Origin: an uncultured Clostridium sp.
GTDB taxonomy: Bacteria > Bacillota > Clostridia > TANB77 > CAG-508
Length of the DNA stretch: 43,811 nucleotides
Reading direction: 5' to 3'
NCBI GenBank assembly: GCA_930987745.1
Contig: CAKNKX010000013.1
Span: 1 to 43,811, forward strand
Below, one piece after another: positions 1-10,353 of this stretch. Under the pieces are notes generated by a model. That model saw only the letters and a list, made by a program, of their open reading frames with translations. It searched no databases and had not been told where the DNA came from. Within the stretch, counting starts at the first letter, position 1, and every line of letters begins with the position of its first letter. Position numbers and translations under genes: made by a program.

Positions 1-2
1 TA

Positions 3-77
3 ATGGGAGTAATTTATGGATTATATTTCTTAGCAACATACTTAGGAAGTAAAAATATAATAAAAGAGGAAGAATAG
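3..77 (+). CDS. C-terminal fragment of a gene truncated by the window edge (…MGVIYGLYFLATYLGSKNIIKEEE*), probably membrane protein
   Basis: open frame 3 to TAG at 75-77; hydrophobic residues. Confidence 0.35.
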   Translation: MGVIYGLYFLATYLGSKNIIKEEE

Positions 78-267
78 AAGTTATGATGGTAAGAAGAATG
101 CTTTTGCTAATTGTTGTAGCAAAGCAATTAGCAAAAAACATCCCCTTTTATTTATGGAAAGTAGTTTAACAAACCAAGTAAAACTACTTTCTTTATTTTA
201 TAAAAAAAGAATTTCATAAAAACATTTTTAAAAAATCTTCATAACATATAATAGGGGTGAAAAATAT

Positions 268-789
268 ATGTGCTGTGGATATAAAAACTTAATTAAAACA
301 ATAATTATAGCTCTATTTTTAGTTCTTATAATATTATTTGTAATTATTGTAATAAATAATAATAATGAAAATAATCCCAATATACTAGTAGCAATAGCAA
401 ATCCAGGAGATAATGAAACTTTAGGAACGACAACTATTAATTTTAGTAAAAATAATATAGTAGAAGGAACTGCGATTGTGCATCAAGAAGGAAGTAGCGT
501 AATAAATATAAATGAAACAGGAATATATCAAGTATCTTATCAATTGTTTGGTGTTCAAGATGTAACGGGAACTTTTAATTTTAATGCAGTTCTATTGGTA
601 AATGGAGCAGCTTTAAATGATACTTTTAATCAATCACCAGTAATTAGAAATAGTACTAGTAATAGAATGACTTTAACAAGTACAGTTATATTAAATTTAC
701 AAGCAGGAGACACTTTAGAGTTACAAGGAGTTTCAATTGAAGATATAAGATATGACAATGCAAGAATTGATATAGAAAAAATAGTATAA
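268..789 (+). CDS. Membrane-anchored protein with C1q/TNF-like or BclA-C-like beta-sandwich domain
   Basis: N-terminal TM, then 'GIYQVSYQLFG…NAVLLVNGA…LTSTVILNLQAGDTLELQ' pattern typical of BclA-C/C1q-like exosporium-type domains; AGGGG upstream. Confidence 0.6.
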   Translation: MCCGYKNLIKTIIIALFLVLIILFVIIVINNNNENNPNILVAIANPGDNETLGTTTINFSKNNIVEGTAIVHQEGSSVININETGIYQVSYQLFGVQDVTGTFNFNAVLLVNGAALNDTFNQSPVIRNSTSNRMTLTSTVILNLQAGDTLELQGVSIEDIRYDNARIDIEKIV

Positions 790-961
790 TATTTAATTGG
801 ACATTTTAAAACTGTATAATTTTAGAAATTCTAAAACTATACAGTTTATTCTTATACTAAAAGTTTTTTACAAATTTTACTAATAAGAAAATATCCAAAA
901 AGATTAATTTGACTAAATAAAGTTGTTGTGTTAGACTTAGCATAGATAAGGAGGGGAGGTT

Positions 962-1435
962 ATGGAAGGAACTCCAAAATTATCTACAAAAGTTAAATTA
1001 AATGAACAAGAATATAAAATTACGGACTTTGAAAATGGTAAAAAGATTTATTTAAAAGGAACAGAAGAAGAAAATATTAATGATGATATAGCAATTTTAA
1101 GAGGTAAAGAAGATACTATAATGACTTATCATTCTAGAATATTTGGAGATAAATTTAAAGAGTATGGAGGAGTCGCTATAAAAAAGCCAAACGATAAAGA
1201 ACAAATTATGTTTAGGCTTGAAAGTGAGGAAAGAGTAGACATTTGGAGAGAAGAAGAATGGCTAGAATATACTCATGAATTTATAAGAGAATATGTAAAA
1301 GCATTGTTAGATGCTGAAAAGCTTTTAGCAAATTTAGAGGCTAATCCTGAAATAGCTAAAAGATTAGAAAATGAATTAGAAAAAGAAAAAGATATAATAA
1401 AACAAGTTGAAGAACAAGGTGAAGAAGAACGCTAA
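962..1435 (+). CDS. Hypothetical protein (157 aa)
   Basis: ORF with GGAGGGGAGG RBS. Confidence 0.6.
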   Translation: MEGTPKLSTKVKLNEQEYKITDFENGKKIYLKGTEEENINDDIAILRGKEDTIMTYHSRIFGDKFKEYGGVAIKKPNDKEQIMFRLESEERVDIWREEEWLEYTHEFIREYVKALLDAEKLLANLEANPEIAKRLENELEKEKDIIKQVEEQGEEER

Positions 1436-1454
1436 AATATCAAAGGAGAAAAGT

Positions 1455-2561
1455 ATGGAAAGAGATGCTGAAGAACAAAGAAAAAAGCAAGAACTAAAAG
1501 AAATAAAACAAGAATTACATAAAAGAATTGCTAATTTAAAGTCAGAAGTTTCATTAGGAAGAAAATATTTAATACAAGACTTAAAAAATACAGCAAATGA
1601 AATTGAAAAAATCTCAAAAAGATATCAATTTATAGCAGAAAATTTGGGTATTCCTTATTCAAGAGCATATAATAACAATATTTCAAAAGAAATCCAAAAA
1701 ATTGAGGAAAATATTTTAGAAAAAACAGAAGAAGAAAAACTAAAAGAAGAAAGCAAAGAAGAGCCAGAAGATACACAAGAAGCTTTAGTAAAGCAGATTG
1801 AGGAATTGAGAAGCAGAATAACATATTTTTTAAAACAAAAAGAAGAAGTAAAAAGTATAGAAGAATACATAAAAGAAATGCCTCAATATGTAGAAAAACA
1901 TAGACTAGAGTCTGTTGCAGAAATAAATCAAAATTTAAATAGTAAAGTTCAAACAATACTTTCAAAAGTCAGATTAGATGTCTTACAAGGAAAGAAAAAG
2001 AAAATAAAAAAGGAAAGAGGTTCTATTTTCCAAAAGTGGATTTATGGAAGTAGCTTAAAAGATGAAAAACTTAATAATATAAATGCTGAAATTGCATTAG
2101 AAGAAAAAAGAGCAAAAGAGCTAAAACCACAACATACAATATCAGATATGTTAGAAGATATATATAGCTGTAGCGAAATATATAATAATGGATATTTTAC
2201 AGAAGAAATGCAAGCTATGGTAGATTTAATAAAAGATAATTTTGATGATTTACCAAGTGAAAAAGAATTAAATACAATTGCCAAACAAAATGCAAGAGCA
2301 AATTCAAAGAAAAATTATCCAATAGTACAAGGAAAAAACAGATTATCAACAAAAGAACAAATAGAATATTACAAAATAGATACAAGACAAAAACAATTAG
2401 AAATCCAAAATATGTCTGAACGTAAACAAAGAAAAATAACTGAAGAAGTAAAAGCAACTGCTATAGGAAACTTTGAAGGTTCAGTAAGGAAGATTAAAGA
2501 AATAACAGACTTAGAAGATAGTGGCCCTAAAAGAGAACAAAGTGAAAGGCAAGAAATATAA
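1455..2561 (+). CDS. Hypothetical coiled-coil protein
   Basis: ORF; AAAGGAG RBS before ATG 1455; Lys/Glu-rich coiled-coil composition. Confidence 0.55.
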   Translation: MERDAEEQRKKQELKEIKQELHKRIANLKSEVSLGRKYLIQDLKNTANEIEKISKRYQFIAENLGIPYSRAYNNNISKEIQKIEENILEKTEEEKLKEESKEEPEDTQEALVKQIEELRSRITYFLKQKEEVKSIEEYIKEMPQYVEKHRLESVAEINQNLNSKVQTILSKVRLDVLQGKKKKIKKERGSIFQKWIYGSSLKDEKLNNINAEIALEEKRAKELKPQHTISDMLEDIYSCSEIYNNGYFTEEMQAMVDLIKDNFDDLPSEKELNTIAKQNARANSKKNYPIVQGKNRLSTKEQIEYYKIDTRQKQLEIQNMSERKQRKITEEVKATAIGNFEGSVRKIKEITDLEDSGPKREQSERQEI

Positions 2562-2608
2562 AAATAAAAGTGGAAAAAATCAGCTTTCCACTTTCATTAT
2601 CCAACAAG

Positions 2609-2641
2609 TAAAAATGAGGAAACTTCCTCATTTTTATTTTA
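2609..2641 (+). terminator. Rho-independent terminator
   Basis: AAAAATGAGGAAaCTTCCTCATTTTTATTTT hairpin with T tract. Confidence 0.6.
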
Positions 2642-2731
2642 GTAAATTAAAAAAATTGTCAAAAAATGTTTTATTATAAAAAATGTTGTGATAAAATGTA
2701 GAAAAGAAAAACTAAAGAAGAGGTGTAAATT

Positions 2732-2956
2732 ATGAAAGATTATTTTGGATACAAAGATAAAATATGTGTAGTTACAGGTGCATCTAGTGGAATGGGAGAA
2801 GCAACAGTAAAAATGCTTGTAGATTTAGGGGCAAAAGTCTATGCAATAGATATAAATGAGTGTAAAGTAGATTGGATTACAAAATTTATAAAATGTAATT
2901 TAGCAAAAAAGATGATGAATAAATCTAAAAATGCATTAAATTCAGGAAATGAGTAG
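2732..2956 (+). pseudogene. Truncated short-chain dehydrogenase (SDR) N-terminus
   Basis: VTGASSGMGEATVKMLVDLGAKVYAIDIN Rossmann motif retained, but only 74 aa; catalytic YxxxK part missing. Confidence 0.6.
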
Positions 2957-2964
2957 GAGTTTGT

Positions 2965-3762
2965 ATGAGATATTTGACATTAAATAATGGGATAAAAATT
3001 CCAATGGTAGGACTTGGAATATATAAGTTAAATGATGAAGATATAATAGTAAAAGCAATTGATGATATTGGTTATAGATTAATAGATACAGCTAGAATGT
3101 ATGGAAATGAAAAAATCTTAGGAAGAGCAATTAAAAGATGTAAAACACCCAGAGAAGAACTTTTTATTACATCAAAAGTATATACACCAGATAGAGGATA
3201 TGAGAAAACAAAAAGAGCAATAGATGATTCTTTAAAAAACCTTGGGCTTGATTATATAGATTTAATGCTTATTCATGAGCCATATAGTGAAGAGATAGAA
3301 ATGTATAAAGCTTTAGAAGAAGCTTTTGAGGAAGGAAAAGTAAAATCAATTGGAATTTCTAATTATAACAAGAAACAGTATCTAGATTTATTAGAACACT
3401 GTAATATAGTTCCAGCTGTAAATCAAGTTGAAGCACATGTATTTTATAGTAGAAAAGAACTTCAAAAAGTATTAGAAGAACATGGAACAGTTATGGAAGC
3501 ATGGAGTCCACTAGCGACTGGAAAAAATAATATTTTCACTAATAAAGTTTTAGTAGAAATAGGTGAAAAATATAATAAAACTTCTGCTCAAATTGCTTTA
3601 AAATATTTATTATATAGAAACATGGTAATAATTCCTAAGTCAGAAAATTTAGAAAGATTAAAAGAAAATATAGATTTATTTGACTTTGAATTAACCAAAG
3701 AAGATATAGAAAAGATTGAAACATTAGAAAACAAAATATCTTTATTTGGATGGTATGACTAA
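2965..3762 (+). CDS. Aldo/keto reductase
   Basis: full-length AKR: 'GLGIYKLND…RLIDTARMYGNE…IGISNYN…VNQVEAHVFY…IPKSENLERLKEN'. Confidence 0.9.
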   Translation: MRYLTLNNGIKIPMVGLGIYKLNDEDIIVKAIDDIGYRLIDTARMYGNEKILGRAIKRCKTPREELFITSKVYTPDRGYEKTKRAIDDSLKNLGLDYIDLMLIHEPYSEEIEMYKALEEAFEEGKVKSIGISNYNKKQYLDLLEHCNIVPAVNQVEAHVFYSRKELQKVLEEHGTVMEAWSPLATGKNNIFTNKVLVEIGEKYNKTSAQIALKYLLYRNMVIIPKSENLERLKENIDLFDFELTKEDIEKIETLENKISLFGWYD

Positions 3763-3800
3763 AAATAGATGTTAGTTTATGTAACTAACACCTATTTTTT
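3761..3800 (+). terminator. Rho-independent terminator
   Basis: AAAATAGaTGTTAGTTtatgTAACTAACACCTATTTTTT. Confidence 0.65.
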
Positions 3801-3876
3801 ATAATTTAAATTTACTTTTTTCTTGCTTAAAATTAAAAAAAATGTTAAAAATAAGAATAAGGAAGGAGGAGATGAT

Positions 3877-4851
3877 TTGGTATTAGAAATAATACTTATA
3901 GTAGTAGGATTTATCTTATTAATAAAAGGAGCTGATTTATTAGTAAGAGCTGCTACAAGTATTGCAAAAAGATTTAATTTATCTGAAATGTTAATTGGTT
4001 TAACAATAGTTGCAATAGGAACATCTCTTCCGGAAATATTTATTACGATTACTTCTTCATTTGATGGACACTCTGACTTAATAATTGGAAATAGCATAGG
4101 AAGTTGTGTGTGTAACTTTTTATTAGTTATAGGTCTAACAAGTTTAATAAGACCAGTAAAACTAGAAAAAAGAATAGAAAATGTACATCTTCCAATTAGT
4201 ATTTTTGCAATGATATTAATCCTCTTTTTAGGAAATACAGAAAAATTAGGAGAAGTTGGTGTAATTAGTAAATGGCAAGGAGTTATACTTCTTTTATGTA
4301 CAGTAATATATATTTTATATACAATATATGAAGAAAAGAAAATAAAAGATAAAGAGCTAGATGATGAAATTTTAAAAGAAGTAGAAGAAATGGAAATAAA
4401 ATCAAAATCAGTTGGTATTATAATACTTTATACCATATTAGGTTTATTAGGGCTTAAATATGGAGCAGATTTTGTTGTTGATAACGCTGTTCTAATTGCA
4501 CAAAGTTTAGGTTGGTCAGAAAGTTTTATAGGAACAACAATAGTTGCGCTAGGAACTGCACTTCCTGAAATTGTAACTGGAATTATATCAGCAAGAAGAG
4601 GAGAAACAGATTTATTATTAGGAAATATAACAGGCTCTAATATTGTAAACTTGTGTTTATTAATAGGTCTAGGAGCATCAATAAGTCCTCTATTTTTTGA
4701 TGCACAATTTAATAGAAGTTTGCTAATTTTAATTGCTGTAACAATAGTATTACAATTAATAGGAATCTTTAGTAAAAACAGTAAAGTAAATAGACCAACA
4801 GGAGCAATTCTAATATTCTTATATGTATTATATATTTGGAGCATGATTTGA
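3877..4851 (+). CDS. Calcium/sodium antiporter (CaCA family, YrbG-like)
   Basis: duplicated motifs 'GADLLVRAATSIAKRFNLSEMLIGLTIVAIGTSLPE' and 'GADFVVDNAVLIAQSLGWSESFIGTTIVALGTALPE'; TTG start after AAGGAGGAG. Confidence 0.9.
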   Translation: MVLEIILIVVGFILLIKGADLLVRAATSIAKRFNLSEMLIGLTIVAIGTSLPEIFITITSSFDGHSDLIIGNSIGSCVCNFLLVIGLTSLIRPVKLEKRIENVHLPISIFAMILILFLGNTEKLGEVGVISKWQGVILLLCTVIYILYTIYEEKKIKDKELDDEILKEVEEMEIKSKSVGIIILYTILGLLGLKYGADFVVDNAVLIAQSLGWSESFIGTTIVALGTALPEIVTGIISARRGETDLLLGNITGSNIVNLCLLIGLGASISPLFFDAQFNRSLLILIAVTIVLQLIGIFSKNSKVNRPTGAILIFLYVLYIWSMI

Positions 4852-4870
4852 TAGGAAAAATCAAAAAAGA

Positions 4871-4918
4871 AATAAGTTTGTAACATTAAAGAAATATTAA
4901 CGTTACAGACTTTTTTCA
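4871..4918 (+). terminator. Rho-independent terminator
   Basis: AAGTTTGTAAC…GTTACAGACTTTTTT. Confidence 0.55.
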
Positions 4919-5020
4919 TAATATGAGATATAATACTATTAAATATAAATAAGTACTTGACATAGAGCTTACTTTAAATTATATAAAAGTATGAGGGGAT
5001 TTTTACGAGGAGTATATAAT

Positions 5021-6365
5021 ATGAAAAAAAGAGCAAGACATAAGAAGAAAAAAGTAAATCAAAAAGAAAAAAGAAACTTAATTATATTTATAGTGTTAAT
5101 AATTTTACTAGTGATTTTAGGAATCCATAATAGGGAAGAAACTGATGCAACTACTACCTCTGCATCAGTAAACGAAATATTAGATTTTATAGATGAGGAA
5201 AAAGAAGCAGAAGTTTCAAGATATATAGTTTATGGAACACATTTAAATGCAGAAGGAAGTATAGATATTTCAAATAACGAAATAAAAGATGTAACAGTTG
5301 TAGCTAAAAAGGCTACAGGGGAAGAAATAGAAATAGATACAAGCTATAATTATGAAGATGGAGTACTTTTGTTTTCTACATTAGATAATATAAATGAAGG
5401 ATTAGATTTAGAAACCTTAGAAATTAGTAATTACTATATTTTACTTAAAGTTGTGGATTCTGCAGAAGATATAAAATATTATTCTATGTCAAATGATACA
5501 GAATATACTGACCAAATAGAATATTATACTTTAACAAGAAATAATAGTAATAATAGAATTAATATAAGTTTTGTAAATTCTAATAATATTTCAGCATTAG
5601 CTTTAAATGTGAGTAAGGTACACAAACTTCCAGATGATGTTTATGATGTAGTAATAGACCCAGGACATGGTGGAAGTGATGGAGGGGCAATCTCAGGAAG
5701 ATATGAAGAAGCAGATATTGTACTTGATTGTAGTCTGAAATTAAAAGAAAAATTAGAAGAGCTAGGACTAAAAGTATTAATTACAAGAGATGGTACAGAA
5801 ACAGATGAATATGACACATATAATATATATGATAAAGATGGAAGAGTAACTATGGCCAATGAATCAGGTGCTAAAATTCTCATTTCACTTCATATGAATA
5901 GCAATGAATCAGACTTTGTTGATGGAGGAGTAGAAGTATATGCAGGACCACATTTAGATTTGAGCTTAGCAAAATTACTTGCAGATAATATTGTAGAAAC
6001 TGCAAATACTACATATTCAGAAATGGAAACATACAAGGAAGAAGAACGGAGTATATGTGCGAACAATAGAAATTGACAATCGTAATTCAAGTACTTTTAG
6101 AAATTATAAAGGAATTTATGATTCTATTCCATATTTATTTATAATAAGAGAAATAGGTGGAATTGCAACAGGGGCATATGTTAATGGTTCAACCCCTAAC
6201 TATTCTGCAAATATATATCGTAACTCAAATGTGGGAGTAGAAGGATATTTAATAGAACTAGGATATATGAATGTAGACGAAGACCTAAGAAATGTATTAA
6301 ATAATGGAGATAAATATGTACAAGCAATTAGTGATAGCATAAATTCATTTTATGGAATAAAATAG
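5021..6365 (+). CDS. N-acetylmuramoyl-L-alanine amidase (Amidase_3), read through a +1 frameshift at CGG 6047-6049
   Basis: zero frame has 'VVIDPGHGGSDGGAISG…ISLHMNS'; +1 frame continues '…EEE-GVYVRTIEIDNRNSSTFRNYKGIYD…VEGYLIELGYMNVDEDL'; AGGAG RBS before ATG 5021. Confidence 0.85.
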
Positions 6366-6416
6366 GAGATTTTTGCCAAATTAACGAAAATATGGTATAA
6401 TTTAAGTAGTATGTTA

Positions 6417-6498
6417 AAGAGCAAAATAAACGAAAGTTTATGACGCAAAGCCCAAGGTCTAAAAGTTATATAGAACTCATGATAGCTGGGTTGCACAG
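6417..6498 (+). ncRNA. Cyclic di-GMP-I (GEMM) type riboswitch
   Basis: matches GEMM core: 'agcaaa…CGAAAG…GACGCAAAGCCc…GGtCTAAA…gATaGCtGGGTTgC', directly upstream of CDS 6519. Confidence 0.8.
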
Positions 6499-6518
6499 AA
6501 GAAAAAGGGGGGATTTCC

Positions 6519-7592
6519 ATGGAAAAAGGAAAAAAGAAATTGGGCAAAAAGATTTTAATGCTTTTTTTGGCAATTATAGCAATATTACTTGTCATATTTA
6601 TTTTATTTAAAGTATATATCTATATAGATATGGAAGCAAGATTTAAAGAATTTGAGAAAAGACAAGCAGTAGAGACAAAAGGAACATTATCATATGTGGA
6701 TGATGAAAATTATGCAAAAGTAGAAAATATGGATTATATAACACAAGATGGAATTGGAATAAAAATTGATTCAATTAGCTTAAATGATGATACATTTACT
6801 GCAAATGTCAGCTTTAAACTTAATAAGGATTTTGATTATAGAACTTTAGGTTATTCATTTGCTATATATGACGAAAATAAGAATATTTATGAGATATACT
6901 CGAGAATGCATATAGGTGAAAATAATATGTATGATTATAATTCAATCTTTATGCAAAAAGAACTTGGAGTCTATAACAAAAAGGATATATATAGCATATA
7001 TTTAGCATCAGGAGCTGGAATTGAACAAGTATCAATTGATAACAATGAGAAAACAGTAGTAAATAAAATAAAAGTTGAAGCTAAAGATAAATTCCCAGAA
7101 AGTAAAAAACTATATATTAAGATATTTGATTTAGGATATTTTAATATGAATGAAGAAGAAAACGCAGAAATATCTGCTGAAAATGTTAATTTAACTGATG
7201 CAAAATGGCAGTTTGAATTTGATGTGCCAGAAGAAATGAATAAAAGAGAAACATTAAACTTAAAATTAGCTGAAGATATTCCAGGATTAGAGATAACAAA
7301 AATGACTCTTTCAGAAACAAAGCTAGCAATAAACTTTAATTCTAAAGATTATATAGATTTAATAACAGCAGGAAAAGATATGCCAGGTGAAGAATTTAGA
7401 AATAAGGTTGAAGAAATGCTAAATATTACAGATAGTGAAGGAAATAGATATCAGGAAACTAGCGGAGGAACAACAGGAAATGGAGGATATAAAATTTCTT
7501 TTGATGTAACTAAAAACGATTTACCTAAAAAGTTGTTTATCAATTTTAAGGTAGGAGATAAACAGTATAAAAGTGAATTAGTAGAAAAATAA
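6519..7592 (+). CDS. Membrane-anchored extracytoplasmic protein of unknown function, riboswitch-controlled
   Basis: N-terminal TM; RBS GGGGGGA; beta-rich repeats. Confidence 0.7.
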   Translation: MEKGKKKLGKKILMLFLAIIAILLVIFILFKVYIYIDMEARFKEFEKRQAVETKGTLSYVDDENYAKVENMDYITQDGIGIKIDSISLNDDTFTANVSFKLNKDFDYRTLGYSFAIYDENKNIYEIYSRMHIGENNMYDYNSIFMQKELGVYNKKDIYSIYLASGAGIEQVSIDNNEKTVVNKIKVEAKDKFPESKKLYIKIFDLGYFNMNEEENAEISAENVNLTDAKWQFEFDVPEEMNKRETLNLKLAEDIPGLEITKMTLSETKLAINFNSKDYIDLITAGKDMPGEEFRNKVEEMLNITDSEGNRYQETSGGTTGNGGYKISFDVTKNDLPKKLFINFKVGDKQYKSELVEK

Positions 7593-7605
7593 AAGAAATT
7601 TATTA

Positions 7606-7659
7606 TAAAAAATAGTTCAATTTAAAGTGAAATAACCTTTAAAATTGAACTATTTTTAA
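7606..7659 (+). terminator. Rho-independent terminator
   Basis: AAAATAGTTCAATTT…AAATTGAACTATTTTTA. Confidence 0.65.
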
Positions 7660-7761
7660 TTTTAATATAAAATATTGTTGGAAAGTTGACGAAGTATATA
7701 ATAAAGTATAGAATAAGTACAGAACAAAGTGAGAAACTAAAAATATAAAAGAGGTATAAGT

Positions 7762-8028
7762 ATGATAGAAATAAAAAATGTTAATCAATCATATGAGAAA
7801 GATAAAAAATTTATAAATAATATAAATTTATCTATAGAAGATGGAAATGTTTTCGGATTTATTGGGGCAAATGGTGCAGGAAAAACAACAACAATCGAAA
7901 TGATGACAGGAATATTAAACATAGATAGTGGAGATATATTAATATTGGAAAAAAATTCGGCCTTATATCGTCATATAATGAGTGCATATCCGAAATTTAA
8001 AATAAATATTAAGCATCATAATTACTAA
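7762..8028 (+). pseudogene. Truncated ABC transporter ATP-binding protein
   Basis: 'FGFIGANGAGKTTTIEMMTGILNIDSGDILI' Walker A, then unrelated tail and stop; no Walker B/signature. Confidence 0.65.
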
Positions 8029-8109
8029 CGTTGTAATTAGTAGAAAAGGAGTTGTTATAAACATTTATAATATAATTATAATTAAAAAAAGTAAAAGGAG
8101 TTGAATATA

Positions 8110-8529
8110 TTGGATATATGGGAAGAAATGTGCTTGAAAGCAAAAAAAGAGTATCATCCAGAAGAGGTATCACCTTTTATACAAGCTCATCATGTTGTGG
8201 CTGCTGTTCAGAGTGAAAGTGGAAAAATATTTACAGGATTTTGCATTGAAGGAGCAAGTGGAATCATGAATTTATGTGCAGAACGAGTAGCAGCACTTAA
8301 TATGTATATGAATACAGGGGAGACTAAAATTAAAAGATTGGTTGCTTTTAGAAAAGAATTTCCAAAAGATAATGGAGGTATGCCTTGCGGAGCTTGTAGA
8401 GAATTTTTGATGCAATTATCTTATGAAAATAGAAATATGGAAATTCTAACAGACTATGAAAATAGAAAAACCGTATTATTAAAAGATATTATTCCTAATT
8501 GGTGGGGTGATAAAAGATATAGTAATTAA
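8110..8529 (+). CDS. Cytidine deaminase-like protein
   Basis: 'NLCAERVAALNM' and 'PCGACREFLMQL' zinc-binding motifs; TTG start after AAAGGAG. Confidence 0.75.
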   Translation: MDIWEEMCLKAKKEYHPEEVSPFIQAHHVVAAVQSESGKIFTGFCIEGASGIMNLCAERVAALNMYMNTGETKIKRLVAFRKEFPKDNGGMPCGACREFLMQLSYENRNMEILTDYENRKTVLLKDIIPNWWGDKRYSN

Positions 8530-8770
8530 TAAATTTAGGTTGTAGTAAATGGTATAATGTTAAAAAATATTTTCTTACATTCACAACGACTTCAGAAAAT
8601 GATATGATTTATAAAAAAATTAAACTAATTGTCGGAAAAAATTGATTTTGTCCTACAATTAATAAAATATATGTCTATAAAACCAAAGAAGTAAAAAATG
8701 CAAATATATATGGAAGAAAATAGAAAAGCATGATATAATATGGAAGTAAAAAATATAAAGGAGAAAATCA

Positions 8771-10244
8771 ATGGAAGGTTCTAAAATTAATTCTATATTA
8801 ACTATTGAATATATGTGTAATGAAAAAGAAAATCAATTTTTTGATAGAAAAAGTGCTAAAAAAGATATAAAAGAGTTGGCAAATCATATAGCCGGATTTG
8901 CTAATGCTAGTGGTGGAACTTTAGTTATAGGAATTTCAGATGATGGAAAGTTAGAGGGATTTGAAGAATGTCCTGAAAAGTATAATAAATTTTTAAAGAT
9001 TACTTCTGGAGATTATCTAAAAACTATGCCTAAATTTGAAAACGAAACAATAAACATAATAAATTACAAAGGTAATAAAGACAAGATTTTATTAATACAC
9101 ATTAGTCCTAGTATAAATACTTTAATAAGAAATGTAAAAGATGAAGTGTATTTAAGACAAGGAGATTCAACAAATAAATTATCTTCTGAACAAGTTAAAA
9201 TAATAGAATTAGATAGACATGAAATATCATTTGAGGAACAATTAAATACTAGGTCGAGTATAGATGATATAGATTTAGATATGGTAGAAATATATAAAAA
9301 TGCAATAAGTGCAAATGAACAAGATTTATTAGATATTTTACGTGCTAGAAGATTTTTAATAAAAGACGATATAACAAGAAAGGAATGTCTTACTAATGCT
9401 GGAACGCTACTTTTTGCAAAAGATCCATCATTATTTTTTCCAACTGCTAGAGTTAGAGTAATAAAATTTGAAGGTAAAGAAATGCAGACAGGAGCAGATT
9501 TAAACATAGTAAAGGACAAAACTTTTGCTATGCCATTATATAAACAAATTAAAGAATCTCAAAAATTTGTAGATACACAACTTAGAGAATTTACACATTT
9601 AGGTACTGATGGTGAATTCGTAACAGTACCTGAATATCCTAAATTTGCGTGGGAAGAACGGAATAACTAATGCTGTGACTCACAGAAACTATGCAATTAG
9701 TGGGGAGCATACAAAAATATTTATTTATGACGACAGAATGGAGATTGTGAGTCCAGGTGACTTACCAGGAATCGTTACTATAAACAATATTAAAGAAAAA
9801 CGTTATGCACGTAATCCTATAATATCAAGAACATTAACAGAACTTGGAGTTGTTAAGGAATTAAACGAAGGTGTTTCAAGAATTTATAGGGAAATGAGCG
9901 AGTTTTTTCTGGAAGATCCAATATACATAGAAGAAAAAGGTGTTTCATTAAAGTTAATATTAAAAAACAATATAGTAATGAGAAGTAAAAGAAAGAATGA
10001 ATTACTGTTAAAAAATACAAAAATTAATTCCGTATGGAATAATTTAAATGCAATGGAACAAAAGGTATTACAAATTATATTTGATAAAGGAGATGTTAAA
10101 CCTTCTCAAATATGTGAAATTATAAATAGGGATAAAAGAACTGTTCAAAGAGTATTAAAGAGTTTAGTTGACAATAATTTAATAGAATGGTTTGGAACAT
10201 CTATTAAAGATCCTAAAAAAGTTTATAGAATCAAAAATAATTAA
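8771..10244 (+). CDS. AlbA_2/Schlafen-AAA-type ATP-binding protein with C-terminal HTH, read through a +1 frameshift at CGG 9659-9661
   Basis: 'HIAGFANASGGTLVIGISDDG', then '+1' frame 'WEE-GITNAVTHRNYAISGEHTKIFIYDDRMEIVSPGDLPG' continuing the same family. Confidence 0.85.
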
Positions 10245-10252
10245 TTTTGCAT

Positions 10253-10307
10253 TTTGTCGCACCTTTGTCGTATGTTTGTCGCACCTTTGTCGTATGTTTG
10301 TCGCAAG
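10253..10307. repeat. Tandem 11-nt/22-nt repeat (TTTGTCGCACC TTTGTCGTATG)
   Basis: TTTGTCGCACCTTTGTCGTATG x2 plus TTTGTCGCAAG. Confidence 0.85.
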
Positions 10308-10353
10308 AACAGATATAAAATAGTACAATATATCAAAAAATAGGAGAATAATA

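Noticed and set aside
1630-1965. Antisense hydrophobic ORFs opposite coding genes (e.g. 1630-1965, 13242-13547, 20384-20677, 24316-24672)
   Set aside because: Leu/Phe-rich mirror translations of AT-rich sense genes, without RBS or domain support.
2732-2956. SDR fragment as another CGG frameshift
   Set aside because: No CGG near the break; the C-terminal two thirds is absent in all frames.
10253-10307. CRISPR array
   Set aside because: Units are 11/22 nt with no spacers.
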